Assembly (NCBI GenBank): GCA_023442215.1
Contig: JAEZMP010000582.1
Span: 1-8,759, forward strand
DNA: 8,759 nt
From: Pseudomonadota bacterium
GTDB taxonomy: Bacteria; Pseudomonadota; Alphaproteobacteria; Rhizobiales; Segnochrobactraceae
Direction: 5' to 3'
The stretch's first letter is position 1. Every line of letters starts with the position of its first letter. Under the pieces are notes generated by a model. That model made no database searches, was not told the origin of the DNA, and worked only from the letters and a program-made list of their open reading frames with translations. Below, piece by piece: positions 1-4,702 of the stretch. Position numbers and translations under genes: made by a program.

Positions 1-534
1 GCCTAGGGGCGGTGGCGAGCGGCCGGTGCCGTGCCAGGGTTCCTCGCGGTCGCCGGCGGTGAGGGTGCCGCGCAGGGCGGGATCGGCGGGAAGGGGCGGC
101 GCCGCTGGCTCGGACCCGACGAGCGCGGTGACATAATCGATGCCGGCGCCGAGCACGTCGCCGAAGCGGGACACGACGCCGACGGCGCCGTTGCAGATCT
201 CGGCCTGTTGGTCGCAGAACGACACGATGCGGCCGAGGGTTTCCCAGGTGCCACTCTGATCGGTGCCACTCTGATCGGTGCCACTCTGATCGGCGGCGGC
301 CTGACCGGCGGCGGTCTGGCTGGTGGCGGTCTGGCCGGCGATGATTTGGGCGGCGGTCGTCAGGGTCGTGGCGGATCGGGTGGCGGGCGCGGGGTGGGGG
401 GCCTCGGCGGTGGCTTCGTGCGCCGGCACGGTGGCGCGGGCGGCGGGGGCCGCGCCTTTCTCCGGCGGAAACAGGATCGGCGCCATGACGAACACGAGGC
501 CGAGCCAGAACACGCATCTGAAAAGGAACACCAT
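1..534 (-). CDS. DUF5330-type membrane-anchored protein, C-terminus off window
   Basis: The frame is open from the ATG at 534 to the window edge without a stop (178 codons seen). The first ~24 residues, starting MVFLFRCVFWLGLVFVMAP, form a hydrophobic signal or anchor segment. A low-complexity Ala/Thr/Gln linker follows (about residues 30-97), with Gln recurring every five residues and ending in three copies of DQSGT. The conserved part comes next: SFCDQQAEICNGAVGV, then a short helical segment with FGDVLGAGIDYVTALVG. This order (N-terminal hydrophobic helix, CD..P/AE-V/I-C motif with two Cys) is what I recall for the DUF5330 family of Rhizobiales, which has no established function. The two Cys could form a periplasmic disulfide. 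A weak purine-rich stretch precedes the ATG. The gene is transcribed away from the peptidoglycan-binding gene. The long linker is unusual for a family that is normally compact. Confidence 0.72.
   Translation of the reverse strand, partial: MVFLFRCVFWLGLVFVMAPILFPPEKGAAPAARATVPAHEATAEAPHPAPATRSATTLTTAAQIIAGQTATSQTAAGQAAADQSGTDQSGTDQSGTWETLGRIVSFCDQQAEICNGAVGVVSRFGDVLGAGIDYVTALVGSEPAAPPLPADPALRGTLTAGDREEPWHGTGRSPPPLG
247..291. repeat. 3 x 15-bp perfect tandem repeat (GGTGCCACTCTGATC)
   Basis: Three identical 15-bp copies lie head to tail at 247-261, 262-276 and 277-291. On the minus strand they encode DQSGT three times in the DUF5330 gene. Upstream codons (about 292-345) continue the five-residue period in a degenerate form, with Gln in the same register. 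The exact identity of the copies suggests recent expansion. Confidence 0.95.
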
Positions 535-854
535 CGAACCGCCCGCCGTGTGATTCGCCCGGTCGTCACTCCCCGGCCTTCCGATGGCCGGAGCCCTCGC
601 TTCACGGACCCGCGGGGCCAGTCCCGCAGTTCCCAATGCACCAGTGTTTCATGTCCGGCTGAATCCGGCGTTTTCGCGATTGTCGCAATTCGATCCATCG
701 ACGGAATTTCTCGGCGGGAGCGCGTGCGAGGCGGCCCGGAGGCGTTGGGCCGGGGCGACTTGAGGGTTCCTTAAGGCCGCGATGGCAGCCTGATCGCGCC
801 CGGCCGGCAGAGGGACGGCCGGTTTCGATTTCACCCGCACAGGGACCGCCGCCG
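535..854. other. Divergent intergenic region, no gene seen
   Basis: About 320 bases lie between two divergently transcribed genes, so promoters for both should be here. I see no convincing -35/-10 pair. A G/C hairpin at 800-822 (CCGGCCG, 9-nt loop, CGGCCGG) is followed by TTTCGATTT on the plus strand. It could be an attenuator-like structure in the leader of the plus-strand unit. The T-tract is interrupted, so I do not call it a terminator. A long plus-strand reading frame crosses this region but is antisense to the DUF5330 gene at its left end and looks spurious. Confidence 0.5.
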
Positions 855-974
855 ATGATCCGCACCGTCACGCTTCCCGCGCTGCCCGCGACCGCCGATG
901 CGGACTTGGTGGGTGCATGCGCGGATTTGGCGGGCGCGGATTTGGCGGGCACGGGCGCGGAGCGGCGACCGTGA
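855..974 (+). CDS. Possible 39-aa leader ORF coupled to the peptidoglycan-binding gene
   Basis: ATG at 855 is preceded by AGGGA (841-845) at a 9-nt spacing, a usable Shine-Dalgarno. The ORF ends with TGA at 972-974, which overlaps the downstream GTG start (971) as GTGA, the usual arrangement for translational coupling. The product starts MIRTVTLPALPATADADLVG and contains ADLAG twice in tandem from a 15-bp repeat. No family is recognised. ADLxG resembles one coil of a pentapeptide-repeat protein, but two or three units are too few to fold as one. It may be a real small protein, a translated leader, or the remnant of an older, longer N-terminus. Sure of the layout, unsure of expression. Confidence 0.35.
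   Translation: MIRTVTLPALPATADADLVGACADLAGADLAGTGAERRP
900..950 (+). repeat. 15-bp tandem repeat (GCGGATTTGGCGGGC), 2 perfect + 1 diverged copy
   Basis: Perfect copies lie at 921-935 and 936-950. A diverged copy (GCGGACTTGGTGGGT) lies at 900-914, offset by six bases. The repeat falls just before the GTG start at 971, within the possible leader ORF, where it encodes ADLAG. It also accounts for the Gly/Phe-rich extension that appears if the ATG at 917 is taken as the start of the peptidoglycan-binding gene. Confidence 0.85.
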
Positions 975-2059
975 GCGCGCGCAAGGCGAACGCGGCGGCG
1001 GCTACGGGCCGGGCGGGCGCGCAGGGCAGGGCGAAGCCGGCGGCGGGCAAGGACGGCAAGGCGGTTGGCGGCAAGACAGCGGGCGGCAAGGCGGCTGGCG
1101 GCAGGGGCGTAGACACTGCGGCGCGGGCGCGCCGGCCGGGCGGCTTCGTCTCGCGCTGGGTGCTGCGCGGGCTCGGCAGGGTCCTCGGCCTGGTCGGCCG
1201 CGGTGTCGCAGCCCATCCGGTGGCGACGCTGGCGGTGGCGGGCGGTCTTGCGGCGGGCGCGGCGATCTATGTCAACGTCGTGCTGATGCAGCCCGGGCCG
1301 CACCCGGCGCCGCTGTTCGCCACCCGGCCGGACGCGACCGAGATGGTGGCGGTCGCCAATGCCGGCGGGGTGAACGGCACCCTGGTGCGCGACATCGAGC
1401 AGGCGCTGGTGGACCGGGGCTACCTCGCCGGGCCGGCGGGCGACGTGCTCGACGCCGGCACCGTCGAGGCGATCAGGGCGTTCGAGGCGGCGCAGGGGCT
1501 GGAGGTGACCGGCCGGCCGAGCGAGACGCTGCTGGCGCTTCTGACGGTGGCGCCGAACAAGCGCCCGGCGGGCGACGCGATCGCGGCGGCGATGTCGGCG
1601 GCCGATGGAACGGCGGGCGGCGCGGGCAAGACTGCGGCTGAGAAGAACGCGGCCGGCAAGAGCGTGGTGGGCCAGAACGCGGCGGGCAAGGGTGCGGCCG
1701 GGAAGGGCGATGCCGGCAAAGGATCGGCCAGCGCGGGGGCTGCGGGTAACGGTCCGACGGGCAAGGGCCCGGCTGCGAAGACGACGGTGGTGAGGACGGA
1801 CGCGAGCGCGGGGGCGGCGGACGCCGGCGGCGTCGCGATGACGCCGGCCGAGGCGAAGCGCGTGCAGGACGTGAAGCGCGTGCAGAAGGCGCTGGCCGAT
1901 CTCGGCTACGGGCCGCTGCAGATCGACGGCCGCCTCGGCGGCCGCACCGCGACGGCGATCCGCCGGTTCCGCGCCGACCATGCCCTGCCCGCGGGCGACG
2001 GCATCGACGCGCGTCTCGTCCAGACGCTGGTCTCGATCGGGGGCATGGCGAAATCCTGA
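971..2059 (+). CDS. Membrane-anchored peptidoglycan-binding domain protein
   Basis: The 362-residue protein starts with GTG at 971, chosen because GGAG (959-962) lies eight bases upstream. The ATG at 917 would add 18 repeat-derived residues and has no SD. Order: a basic Lys/Gly/Ala-rich cytoplasmic N-terminus (1-60), one transmembrane helix (~83-106, PVATLAVAGGLAAGAAIY), a first PG_binding_1 module (~137-192, with IEQALVDRGYLAG and AIRAFEAAQGL), a low-complexity linker of ten five-residue units rich in AAGK (221-270), and a second PG_binding_1 module (~310-357, VQKALADLGY, IDGRLGGRTATAIRRF). I infer an inner-membrane protein whose periplasmic part contacts peptidoglycan; no hydrolase domain is visible. 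It lies next to DUF5330, DUF1491 and YcgN genes, a grouping I associate with Rhizobiales. The lysine-rich linker is odd for a periplasmic segment and probably reflects repeat expansion. Confidence 0.85.
   Translation: MSARKANAAAATGRAGAQGRAKPAAGKDGKAVGGKTAGGKAAGGRGVDTAARARRPGGFVSRWVLRGLGRVLGLVGRGVAAHPVATLAVAGGLAAGAAIYVNVVLMQPGPHPAPLFATRPDATEMVAVANAGGVNGTLVRDIEQALVDRGYLAGPAGDVLDAGTVEAIRAFEAAQGLEVTGRPSETLLALLTVAPNKRPAGDAIAAAMSAADGTAGGAGKTAAEKNAAGKSVVGQNAAGKGAAGKGDAGKGSASAGAAGNGPTGKGPAAKTTVVRTDASAGAADAGGVAMTPAEAKRVQDVKRVQKALADLGYGPLQIDGRLGGRTATAIRRFRADHALPAGDGIDARLVQTLVSIGGMAKS
1631..1780 (+). repeat. Degenerate 15-bp/five-codon array in linker (10 units)
   Basis: Ten consecutive five-codon units can be laid out without gaps: NAAGK, SVVGQ, NAAGK, GAAGK, GDAGK and so on. 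The DNA follows the same 15-bp register (GCGGCCGGCAAGAGC, GCGGCGGGCAAGGGT, GCGGCCGGGAAGGGC). A shorter array of the same kind encodes GGKTA/GGKAA near 1066-1100 in the N-terminal tail of the same protein. Confidence 0.8.
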
Positions 2060-2140
2060 TGGGCGCTCCGGGCGGCGGCGGGTGCGGCCGGCGCCAGCTT
2101 TGCCGGCGCGTCGCCTTCGATCCAGAATACGTCGCTGACG

Positions 2141-2220
2141 TGATGCCCCGCCGGCCTGACGCTCCGCCGCTGTGACGCTCCGCCGGTGTGACGCTCTGTT
2201 CGTCTGATGCCCCGCTGGTG
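2141..2220. repeat. Five-copy degenerate 16-bp intergenic tandem repeat
   Basis: Five 16-bp units lie end to end at 2141, 2157, 2173, 2189 and 2205, with consensus about TGAYGCYCCGCYGGTG. The second and third differ at one position only, and the fourth is the most diverged. The array lies in the gap between the peptidoglycan-binding gene and DUF1491, with no spacers between units, so it is a minisatellite and not a CRISPR. Confidence 0.82.
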
Positions 2221-2252
2221 CCAACATCGTCCGGAACATGCTAGAGCATCTC

Positions 2253-2277
2253 CCTTCGGATCGGGTCGATCCAAAGG
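2253..2277. repeat. 11-bp-arm hairpin upstream of DUF1491
   Basis: CCTTCGGATCG and CGATCCAAAGG flank a GGT loop and pair at 10 of 11 positions. No T-tract follows, so it is not a classical terminator. The flanking CTAGAGCATCT (2241-2251) resembles the start of dispersed intergenic repeats that I recall from Rhizobiales genomes. That kinship is from memory and not tested. Confidence 0.5.
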
Positions 2278-2333
2278 CAAGGCGTGAAGACGCCGCTTCC
2301 GCCGGCATCGCCCGGCGCTGTTCGGACGGAACC

Positions 2334-2714
2334 ATGGCTCGGGTCGTCTCATCATTCTGGGTCGGTGCCTATCTGCGCCGCTGCCAGGGCGCCGGCGCCT
2401 TCGCGGCCGTGCTGCGCCACGGCGCCGACGAGGCCGGCGCGATCTTCGTGAAGATCGTGCGCGGCGACGGCACCGCCGATCTCTACGGGCCGGCACCCCA
2501 GGCGCTGGTCGACGAGGACAGGCCCGTCGACCGGCAGTTCGAGCAGGTGTTCGCCCGCGCCCCGGAGGCCGATATCGACGCGCGGCTGGAGCGCGAGCGG
2601 GCGTTCGACCCCGACATCTGGGTGATCGAGGTGGAGGACCGCGACGGCCGCTCGTTCCTCGACATGCCGGTGGCCGACCGCCCCGGCTGGGAAGGCGTGT
2701 TCCATGTCCGTTGA
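2334..2714 (+). CDS. DUF1491 family protein
   Basis: The 126-residue product starts MARVVSSFWVGAYLRRC, with GAFAAVLRHGADEAGAIFVK, a DGTADLYGPAPQ core and a C-terminal FDPDIWVIEVEDR...FLD. This pattern and length match my recollection of the DUF1491 family of alphaproteobacteria. Its biochemical role is unknown, and no catalytic residues can be assigned. It is small, acidic and lacks a signal peptide or membrane helix, so it is cytosolic. The ATG at 2334 was chosen because conservation starts there. An upstream in-frame ATG at 2238 would add 32 residues translated from the hairpin and possible dispersed repeat. The gene overlaps ycgN by 11 bases, which implies one operon. Confidence 0.88.
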   Translation: MARVVSSFWVGAYLRRCQGAGAFAAVLRHGADEAGAIFVKIVRGDGTADLYGPAPQALVDEDRPVDRQFEQVFARAPEADIDARLERERAFDPDIWVIEVEDRDGRSFLDMPVADRPGWEGVFHVR

Positions 2715-3222
2715 GGCCGTGGCCGCCGGACGGCCGTTCTGGCAGGAAAAGACGCTCGAGGAGATGACCGACGCGGAGTGGGAATCGCTCTGCGACGGCT
2801 GCGGGCGCTGCTGCCTCAACAAGCTGGAAGACTGGGACACGGGCGCCATCGCCTGGACGAACGTCGCCTGCCGCCTGCTCGACCACGACAGTTGCCGGTG
2901 CTCGGACTATCCCGGCCGGTCCAAGATCGTGCCGGACTGCATCCGCCTGACGCCCGAGGAAGTGCGCACCCTGTCGTGGATGCCGCCGACCTGCGGCTAC
3001 CGGCTGATCGCCGAGGGGCAGGACCTGCCGTGGTGGCACCCGCTGGTATCGCAGGACCTGGCGACCGTGCACGAGGCCGGCATTTCCGTGCGCGGGCGGG
3101 TGGTTTCCGAGGACGGCATGGAGCCGGAGGAACTGGAGTTCCATCTGGTGCGCTGGCCCGGCCGCGTGCCGAAGGGCGGGCTTTCGCCGACTCGCCCGGT
3201 GAAGGCGCGCGCCCCGCGCTGA
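2704..3222 (+). CDS. ycgN: YcgN/UPF0260 family cysteine-cluster protein
   Basis: The 172-residue protein has the hallmark CDGCGRCC motif (Cys30, 33, 36, 37) followed by Cys56, Cys64, Cys66, Cys79 and Cys97, with PFWQEKTLEEMTDAEWESLC before it and CIRLTPEEV and WMPPTCGYRL after it. This is the layout of the YcgN/UPF0260 family (zinc- or iron-chelating domain, COG2983). The cysteines are presumed to bind Zn or an Fe-S cluster, but the cellular function is not established. Length is close to that of the family (about 150 residues), with a slightly longer basic C-terminus. The start at 2704 has AAGG (2692-2695) eight bases upstream and lies inside the end of DUF1491, so the two are probably co-translated. 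All the expected cysteines are present and nothing suggests decay. Confidence 0.93.
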   Translation: MSVEAVAAGRPFWQEKTLEEMTDAEWESLCDGCGRCCLNKLEDWDTGAIAWTNVACRLLDHDSCRCSDYPGRSKIVPDCIRLTPEEVRTLSWMPPTCGYRLIAEGQDLPWWHPLVSQDLATVHEAGISVRGRVVSEDGMEPEELEFHLVRWPGRVPKGGLSPTRPVKARAPR

Positions 3223-3231
3223 GCGGCATCA

Positions 3232-3261
3232 GGAATATTTTCCATAATAGGAATATTATCC
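3232..3261. promoter_or_regulatory. Paired operator-like element next to the -35
   Basis: GGAATATTTTCC (3232-3243) and GGAATATTATCC (3250-3261) differ at one base and start 18 bases apart; each is close to palindromic. Between and across them ATAATA-GGAA-TATTAT (3244-3259) makes a perfect 6-bp inverted repeat. The second copy directly abuts the -35 hexamer. This is an island of A/T in very GC-rich DNA. It looks like the binding site of a dimeric regulator. I cannot name the regulator. Confidence 0.6.
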
Positions 3262-3290
3262 TTGACGGCGTGACGCTGCTCCGGTAGTGT
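3262..3290 (+). promoter_or_regulatory. Sigma70-type promoter
   Basis: TTGACG (3262-3267) and TAGTGT (3285-3290) are separated by an ideal 17 bases. A start site about seven bases after the -10 falls on the A of an ATG at 3297, so the transcript could be leaderless. It is the best promoter in the window. It points right, towards the terminator-like hairpin at 3556 and the terminase genes. Confidence 0.6.
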
Positions 3291-3296
3291 TCAGCT

Positions 3297-3370
3297 ATGG
3301 TCGGACAGGTGCGCCGGTGAGCGATCTCGCTCTGAGCGGAGGGCGGTTGCGCTCCGTGCGACCGGCGTAG
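3297..3370 (+). other. Two tiny overlapping ORFs after the promoter
   Basis: ATG at 3297 encodes MVGQVRR and stops at 3318-3320. A GTG at 3317 overlaps that stop as GTGA and encodes 17 residues starting MSDLALSGGRLRSVRPA, ending at TAG 3368-3370. The first ATG coincides with the predicted transcription start. The overlap suggests coupling, but the ORFs are so short that chance is a serious alternative. They may be regulatory leader peptides or the end of a decayed gene. Confidence 0.25.
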
Positions 3371-3381
3371 CGTGGTCGCCG

Positions 3382-3421
3382 GGCTGGCTTCGGCTGGCTT
3401 CGGCTGGCTTCGGCTGGCTTC
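3382..3421. repeat. 4 x 10-bp perfect tandem repeat (GGCTGGCTTC)
   Basis: Four identical copies lie at 3382, 3392, 3402 and 3412. They are non-coding as far as I can see, and the period is not a multiple of three. Identical copies imply recent expansion or a length-variable locus. Confidence 0.95.
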
Positions 3422-3463
3422 GCGCGTTTTGCCGATTTTGCTGGTTTTAACGGCAGGAGCGGC

Positions 3464-3475
3464 TTTACGCGTAAA
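3464..3475. promoter_or_regulatory. 12-bp perfect palindrome TTTACGCGTAAA
   Basis: A perfect 12-bp palindrome with A/T-rich arms sits in the region upstream of the terminase genes. It could be a dimeric regulator site for the GTA-type unit. No regulator is identified and no promoter elements are clear beside it. Confidence 0.35.
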
Positions 3476-3488
3476 CGATCGGTTATTT

Positions 3489-3512
3489 CGATACCGATAC
3501 CGATACCGATAC
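3489..3512. repeat. 4 x 6-bp perfect tandem repeat (CGATAC)
   Basis: Four identical hexamers lie head to tail, followed by CGGCCGGTGCCGGTGCCGAT, in which CCGGTG is doubled. It is a second simple repeat within 110 bases of the 10-bp array. Confidence 0.95.
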
Positions 3513-3555
3513 CGGCCGGTGCCGGTGCCGATATGAGTTAGGTTGGATTTTCAGG

Positions 3556-3603
3556 AACGGGCTGCCGGCGCTTTCGGGCGCTGCGCGGCCCGTTTTCGTT
3601 TTT
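3556..3603 (+). terminator. Rho-independent terminator-like hairpin
   Basis: AACGGGC (3556-3562) pairs with GCCCGTT (3588-3594), with an inner GCGC/GCGC pairing (3568-3571 with 3578-3581). A T-rich tail, TTTTCGTTTTT (3593-3603), follows on the plus strand. It would end transcripts from the 3262 promoter before terS, or act as a conditional attenuator for it. The inner stem is imperfect. Confidence 0.5.
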
Positions 3604-3667
3604 GCGCTGGTGCGGTCGCGGGTTCGTCCCGTGGGACCGGATGTCGGCGGCAGGCGGGAGGTGGCGC

Positions 3668-4702
3668 GTGACGGCGAGGGGAGTGGAGCCAGCTATCGGA
3701 CCGGTGCGGGCCGGTGACCGCCGTGTCGGTGAGGTCGGGGTTGGCGGCGTCCGCTCCCGGGACGCGGATGCCGATGATGCGGAAGACGGCGACGCGGTCG
3801 CAGGTGGTGCGGTTGCAGGTTGGACGGTTGCAGGTGAGGCGGGCCCAGGTGAGGCGGGTGCCGGTGCGATACACGGCTGCGATGCGGGGGCTCGGAATAT
3901 GCCGGGCCGGAATGCGCCGGGCTTGGACGTGACGGGTTCGGGTGCGGCGCGTCGGGATGTGGCAGACAGCGATGCGGAGGGCCGGGATGTGGTGGATCGC
4001 GATGCAGCAGGTCGCAACGCGCCGGGCCGGGATGCGGCTGGTTCGGGTGCAGGATATGGCGGTTCTTCGGACGGCGACGCGGCAGAGCGCGATAGGCGTA
4101 GCCGGGATAAGCCCCGCGGGGACACGTCCGGGCGGGATGCGGCAGACAGCGATGCGGCGGGCCGCACGGTGCGGGCTCGCGGTGCCGTTGCCCGCGATGC
4201 GCGCGGCGGGCGGGCGGGGGGAGAGCGTGGCGGGGGGCCTGAGATCGCGGTGGAGGCCCGTGGGCGCGACAGGGCGCGCGGGCTTTACGAAGGCGACGGC
4301 ATCCTGATCGGCGACATCGCCGAGGCGATGGGGGTGACGACGTCCACCGTGCGGCGGTGGGCGAGGCTCGGCGGCTGGCAGCGCGGCGAGCGGCCGATTC
4401 CCCGCCGGCGCAAGGCGGACGCCGAGACGGACACAGACCGCGGCGCGATGGTGCGCCGGCTGATGCTCGCCTTCGCGCGGCAGGTGGCGGAGGTGGAGGC
4501 GCGGCTCGGCCCGGCCGGCAAGCCGGCGGGCGAGCGCGATGCCCGCACGCTCGGCGTGCTCGCCAAGACTCTGGAGACGCTGATCGAGCTCGACCGCGCG
4601 GCCCGGGCGGGCGACGGCGGCGGCGACGAGGCGGGAAAGGATGCCGATGCTGTCCGGGAAGACATTGCGCGCCGCATTGATCGGCTGCGCGGAGCGGGGT
4701 GA
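3668..4702 (+). CDS. TerS-like HTH protein with long repetitive N-terminus
   Basis: Only the last ~145 residues look conserved: ARGLYEGDGILIGDIAEAMG, then VTTSTVRRWARLGGW, a helix-turn-helix of the type found in small terminase proteins, and a charged helical tail (FARQVAEVEARLG, GVLAKTLETLIELDRAA, AREDI-like end with RRIDRLRGAG). The position just before terL, with a 62-base overlap, supports the small-terminase role of binding DNA and recruiting TerL, as in GTA gene 1 or headful phages. The first ~200 residues are low-complexity, five-residue-periodic sequence rich in Gly, Asp, Arg and Ala. I chose GTG 3668 because GGGAGG (3656-3661) lies six bases upstream; ATG 3641 and TTG 3602 are in frame, and a start near the HTH cannot be excluded. 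I assign it by context and HTH only. Confidence 0.6.
   Translation: MTARGVEPAIGPVRAGDRRVGEVGVGGVRSRDADADDAEDGDAVAGGAVAGWTVAGEAGPGEAGAGAIHGCDAGARNMPGRNAPGLDVTGSGAARRDVADSDAEGRDVVDRDAAGRNAPGRDAAGSGAGYGGSSDGDAAERDRRSRDKPRGDTSGRDAADSDAAGRTVRARGAVARDARGGRAGGERGGGPEIAVEARGRDRARGLYEGDGILIGDIAEAMGVTTSTVRRWARLGGWQRGERPIPRRRKADAETDTDRGAMVRRLMLAFARQVAEVEARLGPAGKPAGERDARTLGVLAKTLETLIELDRAARAGDGGGDEAGKDADAVREDIARRIDRLRGAG
3800..4190 (+). repeat. Degenerate 15-bp/five-codon repeat array in terS
   Basis: Units at 3800, 3815, 3830 and 3845 read GCAGGTGGTGCGGTT, GCAGGTTGGACGGTT, GCAGGTGAGGCGGGC and CCAGGTGAGGCGGGT. Farther on, the unit type changes to GGRDA/GRDAA-like codons. Longer identical blocks recur at multiples of the period: GGCAGACAGCGATGCGG at 3961 and 4141 (180 bases, 12 units), and GCCGGGCCGG at 3901 and 4021 (120 bases, 8 units). 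All six frames are nearly open through the array, which explains several long shadow ORFs on both strands. Confidence 0.8.

Larger units (their letters stand above)
3223..3667 (+). other. Gene-poor regulatory interval between ycgN and terS
   Basis: This 445-base stretch holds no convincing protein gene. In order it contains a paired AT-rich operator-like element, a sigma70 promoter, two overlapping tiny ORFs, a 10-bp tandem repeat, a 12-bp palindrome, a 6-bp tandem repeat and a terminator-like hairpin. Promoter and hairpin face the same way and are about 300 bases apart, so the interval could produce a short independent RNA. Alternatively it is a leader that controls the GTA-type genes downstream, or the relic of a deleted gene. 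Confidence 0.5.

Noticed and set aside
31..774. 247-codon plus-strand ORF
   Set aside because: It is antisense to the DUF5330 gene, is Gly/Ala/Arg-rich without a recognisable domain, and runs on through the divergent promoter region; high GC keeps it open by chance.
2238..2333. N-terminal extension of DUF1491 from ATG 2238
   Set aside because: These codons come from the hairpin/dispersed-repeat-like DNA, and family similarity begins at the ATG at 2334.
602..2335. 577-codon minus-strand ORF
   Set aside because: Arg/Ala-rich shadow of the peptidoglycan-binding gene, without SD or any known motif.
247..3512. CRISPR array
   Set aside because: The repeats are directly adjacent without unique spacers, the units are only 6-16 bp, and no cas gene is present.
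3223..3667. tRNA or known riboswitch as att site
   Set aside because: I found no cloverleaf or recognised riboswitch core in this interval, and the prophage junction is at 6416 inside a protein gene.
3602..3668. TTG 3602 or ATG 3641 as terS start
   Set aside because: TTG 3602 lies in the T-tail of the hairpin and has no SD; ATG 3641 has a weak SD. GTG 3668 has GGGAGG at six bases.
3538..4167. Minus-strand 209-codon ORF rich in Ala/Ser/Pro with five-residue periodicity
   Set aside because: The same array read in reverse; no SD or conserved part, and it would end in the terminator-like hairpin. Not fully excluded.
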